Assembly: GCF_003432065.1 (NCBI RefSeq)
Contig: NZ_QWDE01000002.1
Span: 930,001 to 994,000, forward strand
DNA length: 64,000 nucleotides
Direction: 5' to 3'
Origin: Mucilaginibacter terrenus
Lineage (GTDB): Bacteria > Bacteroidota > Bacteroidia > Sphingobacteriales > Sphingobacteriaceae
Under the pieces are notes generated by a model that made no database searches, was not told where the DNA came from, and saw nothing but the letters and a program-made list of their open reading frames with translations. Below, piece after piece: positions 61,372-64,000 of this stretch. Position numbers and translations under genes: made by a program. How positions within the stretch are numbered: the first letter of the stretch is position 1; every line of letters begins with the position of its first letter.

Positions 61372-64000
61372 ATGTTAAGCGCAAACAAAGGTTTTCTAAG
61401 AAAATTATACCTATCAGGTATTTTCAGCGTGCTATTTGTACTTCAAACAATGGCACAAACAAACTTGGCCGGCATATCCGGTAAAGTAACAGGCCCTGGT
61501 GGCGAAGTTTTACCAAACGCCACTATCACCGTTAAAAACGAGTCGACAGGCTTCTCTATCAAATCAACCTCTAACTCTGCCGGCGCGTTCCTGTTAAAGG
61601 AACTTCCGCTGGGCTCACCTTACAGTATAACTGTAGAGGCTATGGGTATGACCGCTCAAAAGCAAACAGGATACTCGCTTAACCAGGGCGACCTGCTGCA
61701 GGTAACCTTTGCTATGCAGAACAAGGTTAACGAACTAAACGTGGTAGAAATTAAATCGCCTGCGTTACGCAACAAGGTAGAAAATATAGGTTCCTCAACC
61801 GCAGTTACCGCAAAGGACATTGCTAAGCTACCCGTAAACGGACGTAACTTTAGCTCGCTGGCAGATCTTTCTCCACTAAGCGCGGGCAGCAGCCTCAACG
61901 GCCAGCTGGCATCGGCAACTAACTACACCATCGACGGTATGGCTGCACGCGGTACCATCTCCGGTGGTTTGCCAACCGGTGCTTACTCTATATCGCTGGA
62001 AGCGGTGAGGGAGTTCCAGGTGGTAACCAACCAGTATGATGTTACTTACGGTAATGCAGGTGGCGGTACTATCAGTACAGTAACTAAGTCGGGTACCAAC
62101 GTATTATCCGGTAGCGCGTTCACTTACGGTCGTGCAAACTGGCTTTCCAGCCCGTATGGTCTTAACGGATTGAAACGTAACCAGTCGTTCTCTACTTACC
62201 AGTACGGGTTCTCTTTAGGCGGTCCTATCGTGAAAGACAAGGCACAGTTCTTTATAGCATGGGATCACCAGGCCGATTCACGCCCGCTATACATTGCCAA
62301 CATCCAGTCGGCAGATGATGAGAAACGCTACAATGTTACCCAGGCTACATTGGATAATTACTTGTCAATTGCCCGTTCTAAATATGGCGTGGCCAACACA
62401 CCGCAGTTTGGCCAGTTTGATAAGTTTAAGAACACACACGCAGGCTTTGCCCGTATAGACTGGCAGATCAACTCCAAAAACTTGTTCACCATTCGTGATA
62501 ACTTTATTTACGATTTGGATAACCAGTCTGATGGCGACAACACATCCATCAATATTTACGAAGTATACAGCACCCGCAAGAGCATGAACAACAGCATTAT
62601 GGCATCTTTGCGTAGCATACTGAGCCCGACATTAACCAACGAGTTGAAAATTCAGCACTATTGGGAATACAATAAACTGTTTGCTAATAGTCAGCTACCT
62701 GCAGACAATATCCCGCGTGCTATTGTACAGAACATATCTTCTGCAGCGGCGGATGGTTCAACTTATACAACAGCTATACAATTAGGCGGTCAGCGTTATG
62801 GCGGCGACTACTTCAACAACAACGTAGTACAGCTTACTAATAACGTTTACTGGACCAAAGGCAAGTACAACTTTACCTTCGGTGGTGGTTTGTCGTTCAC
62901 TAACCAAAACTCAATCTACGGCAGCGAGATAAATGGTCGATTTTACTTTACCGGCCTTACCAACTTTAATAACCTTACCCCATACCGTTATGCAAGGGAC
63001 ATCTACACATCTGATGACAGGAATATAAAATTCAACATACTTGCCCCTAACCTTTATGCGCAGGTACAAACAACATTGTTCCCGGGTTTCGACCTGACAG
63101 CTGGTGTTCGTTTAGACTACACCGACTACCTGGACAGGGCAAACTACAACCCGGTTGTTGACCGTACACTGGGCCTTAACACCTCCAACAAGCTTACCAC
63201 CCTGCAGGTGCAGCCAAGGGTACAGGCTACCTGGGATGTTGGCCAGAACGGCAGGGACATTATCCGCGTAGGTGGTGGTATTTTAGGTTCAGCCTTGAAC
63301 CCGTACTCCATGATTAACAATATGTTGTTTGATGGCAGCCACATCCTGAGTGTTGACCTTACCGGTAACCTGGTGCCAACGCCAAACTTTCCGGCATACC
63401 GTAAAGACCCAAATTCTGCTCCCGGTGCCGACCTACTGGCAAACGCCAACATACCTAAGCTGGCTACAATTAACATGAATGGTAAAGATGCTAAAGTGCC
63501 TACGGTTTATAAAGCTAACGCATCTTACTCGCACTTCTTTGCACAGAACTTCCGCGTAACCTTAAGCGGTTACTTAAGCCTTGGCCGTAACAACTACACC
63601 TACCTGGACCAGAACATGGTTGACGCTCCTTACTTCCGCATAGCTGCTGAAGATAACAGGGGCGTGTATGTGCCTGCAAACACCATTGACGTTAAAAATG
63701 GCTCGGCCGACTGGACACAAGGCCGTAAGACTACCGAGGTAGGCCGCGTGCTGGAGCTGCAGAGCATAGGCAGGGTGAACCAGATGGCTTTTGTTATGGA
63801 TGCTTATTACAGGTACTACAAACAGGGCGAGATTTCGGTATCATACACCTGGAACCAAACTAAAGACAATACCTCATACAATGGTAACGTAGCCAACACT
63901 GCCACGCTGAACCAGTATGTAAAAGATGATCCGCGTAACCTTGGTCCGCTAAGCTACTCTGATAACCACTTCCGTAGCAAGATAGTTGCTTATGGCAGCT
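61372..64000 (+). CDS. TonB-dependent receptor, Oar-like (cut off by window edge)
   Basis: 876 codons are visible and the frame is still open. Signal peptide (KLYLSGIFSVLFVLQTMAQ), a carboxypeptidase-regulatory-like beta-sandwich (about 28-110: GISGKVTGPGGEVLPNATITVKN in blocks), then a plug domain (KLPVNGRNFSSLADLSPLS, NYTIDGMAARG, EAVREFQVVTNQYDVTYGNAGGGTISTVTKSGTN in blocks) and the start of the barrel. The NQYDVTYGNAGGG segment and absence of a SusD-like gene nearby so far point to the Oar-like receptor group, taking up an unknown large substrate. The 5' region carries no obvious consensus promoter. Confidence 0.92.
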   Translation, partial: MLSANKGFLRKLYLSGIFSVLFVLQTMAQTNLAGISGKVTGPGGEVLPNATITVKNESTGFSIKSTSNSAGAFLLKELPLGSPYSITVEAMGMTAQKQTGYSLNQGDLLQVTFAMQNKVNELNVVEIKSPALRNKVENIGSSTAVTAKDIAKLPVNGRNFSSLADLSPLSAGSSLNGQLASATNYTIDGMAARGTISGGLPTGAYSISLEAVREFQVVTNQYDVTYGNAGGGTISTVTKSGTNVLSGSAFTYGRANWLSSPYGLNGLKRNQSFSTYQYGFSLGGPIVKDKAQFFIAWDHQADSRPLYIANIQSADDEKRYNVTQATLDNYLSIARSKYGVANTPQFGQFDKFKNTHAGFARIDWQINSKNLFTIRDNFIYDLDNQSDGDNTSINIYEVYSTRKSMNNSIMASLRSILSPTLTNELKIQHYWEYNKLFANSQLPADNIPRAIVQNISSAAADGSTYTTAIQLGGQRYGGDYFNNNVVQLTNNVYWTKGKYNFTFGGGLSFTNQNSIYGSEINGRFYFTGLTNFNNLTPYRYARDIYTSDDRNIKFNILAPNLYAQVQTTLFPGFDLTAGVRLDYTDYLDRANYNPVVDRTLGLNTSNKLTTLQVQPRVQATWDVGQNGRDIIRVGGGILGSALNPYSMINNMLFDGSHILSVDLTGNLVPTPNFPAYRKDPNSAPGADLLANANIPKLATINMNGKDAKVPTVYKANASYSHFFAQNFRVTLSGYLSLGRNNYTYLDQNMVDAPYFRIAAEDNRGVYVPANTIDVKNGSADWTQGRKTTEVGRVLELQSIGRVNQMAFVMDAYYRYYKQGEISVSYTWNQTKDNTSYNGNVANTATLNQYVKDDPRNLGPLSYSDNHFRSKIVAYGS

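Overview
The window is a chromosomal segment of a Bacteroidota bacterium, most likely Sphingobacteriales (Mucilaginibacter/Pedobacter-like). Reasons: the uS12-uS7-EF-G-uS10 order followed by S10/spc/alpha clusters with map between secY and infA; promoters of the TTTG / TAnnTTTG type rather than -35/-10; little use of Shine-Dalgarno sequences outside a few ribosomal genes; an Oar-like TonB-dependent receptor; a hemC-hemD fusion; and long dispersed intergenic inverted repeats. I see no rRNA, insertion sequence, prophage or CRISPR array. There is one tRNA (Asn).

Layout. 1-4.3 kb: an AraC regulator cut by the window edge, an aldo/keto reductase, a DinB-like protein, an acyl-CoA dehydrogenase and a small exported protein. 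4.5-8.1 kb: rpsL-rpsG-fusA-rpsJ, closed by a clear terminator. 8.1-10.8 kb: three non-ribosomal genes lie between rpsJ and rplC (a PUA/EVE-like protein, a coiled-coil membrane protein, and a prephenate dehydrogenase of the fungal TYR1 type). 11.0-26.2 kb: rplC to rplQ with secY, map, infA and rpoA, driven by a new consensus promoter, interrupted by several hairpins and closed by a terminator. 26.3-35.6 kb: metabolic and membrane genes (poxB, PAP2, DUF1624-type, thioredoxin, two alpha/beta hydrolases, an MBL-fold hydrolase, a GNAT-nitrilase fusion, DoxX).

35.7-45.9 kb: a heme biosynthesis cluster. hemA, hemCD, hemB, hemL, hemE and hemJ cover glutamyl-tRNA to uroporphyrinogen/coproporphyrinogen, plus protoporphyrinogen oxidation. 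Between hemL and hemE sit a histidine kinase, a response regulator and a small membrane protein. Between hemA and hemCD is a membrane-protein gene broken by two one-base frameshifts.

46-64 kb: an exported amidohydrolase; an ECF sigma / membrane protein / outer-membrane barrel trio; a lone ABC ATPase; a PfkB kinase; tRNA-Asn; a divergent NAD(P)-binding protein and MarR pair; a PAS histidine kinase and a PAS membrane protein without an output domain; a transglutaminase-like protein; a TlpA-type thioredoxin; an acyltransferase; a DoxX-like protein; a small FecR-N-like protein; and a TonB-dependent receptor running off the end.

The most interesting features are the split S10 operon with its eukaryote-like TyrA, the shared promoter plus 5' mini-hairpin in front of the ribosomal units, the hairpin repeats inserted between genes of essential operons, and the two-component system embedded in the heme cluster. 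All family assignments come from reading motifs and from memory of the families; no database search was run.
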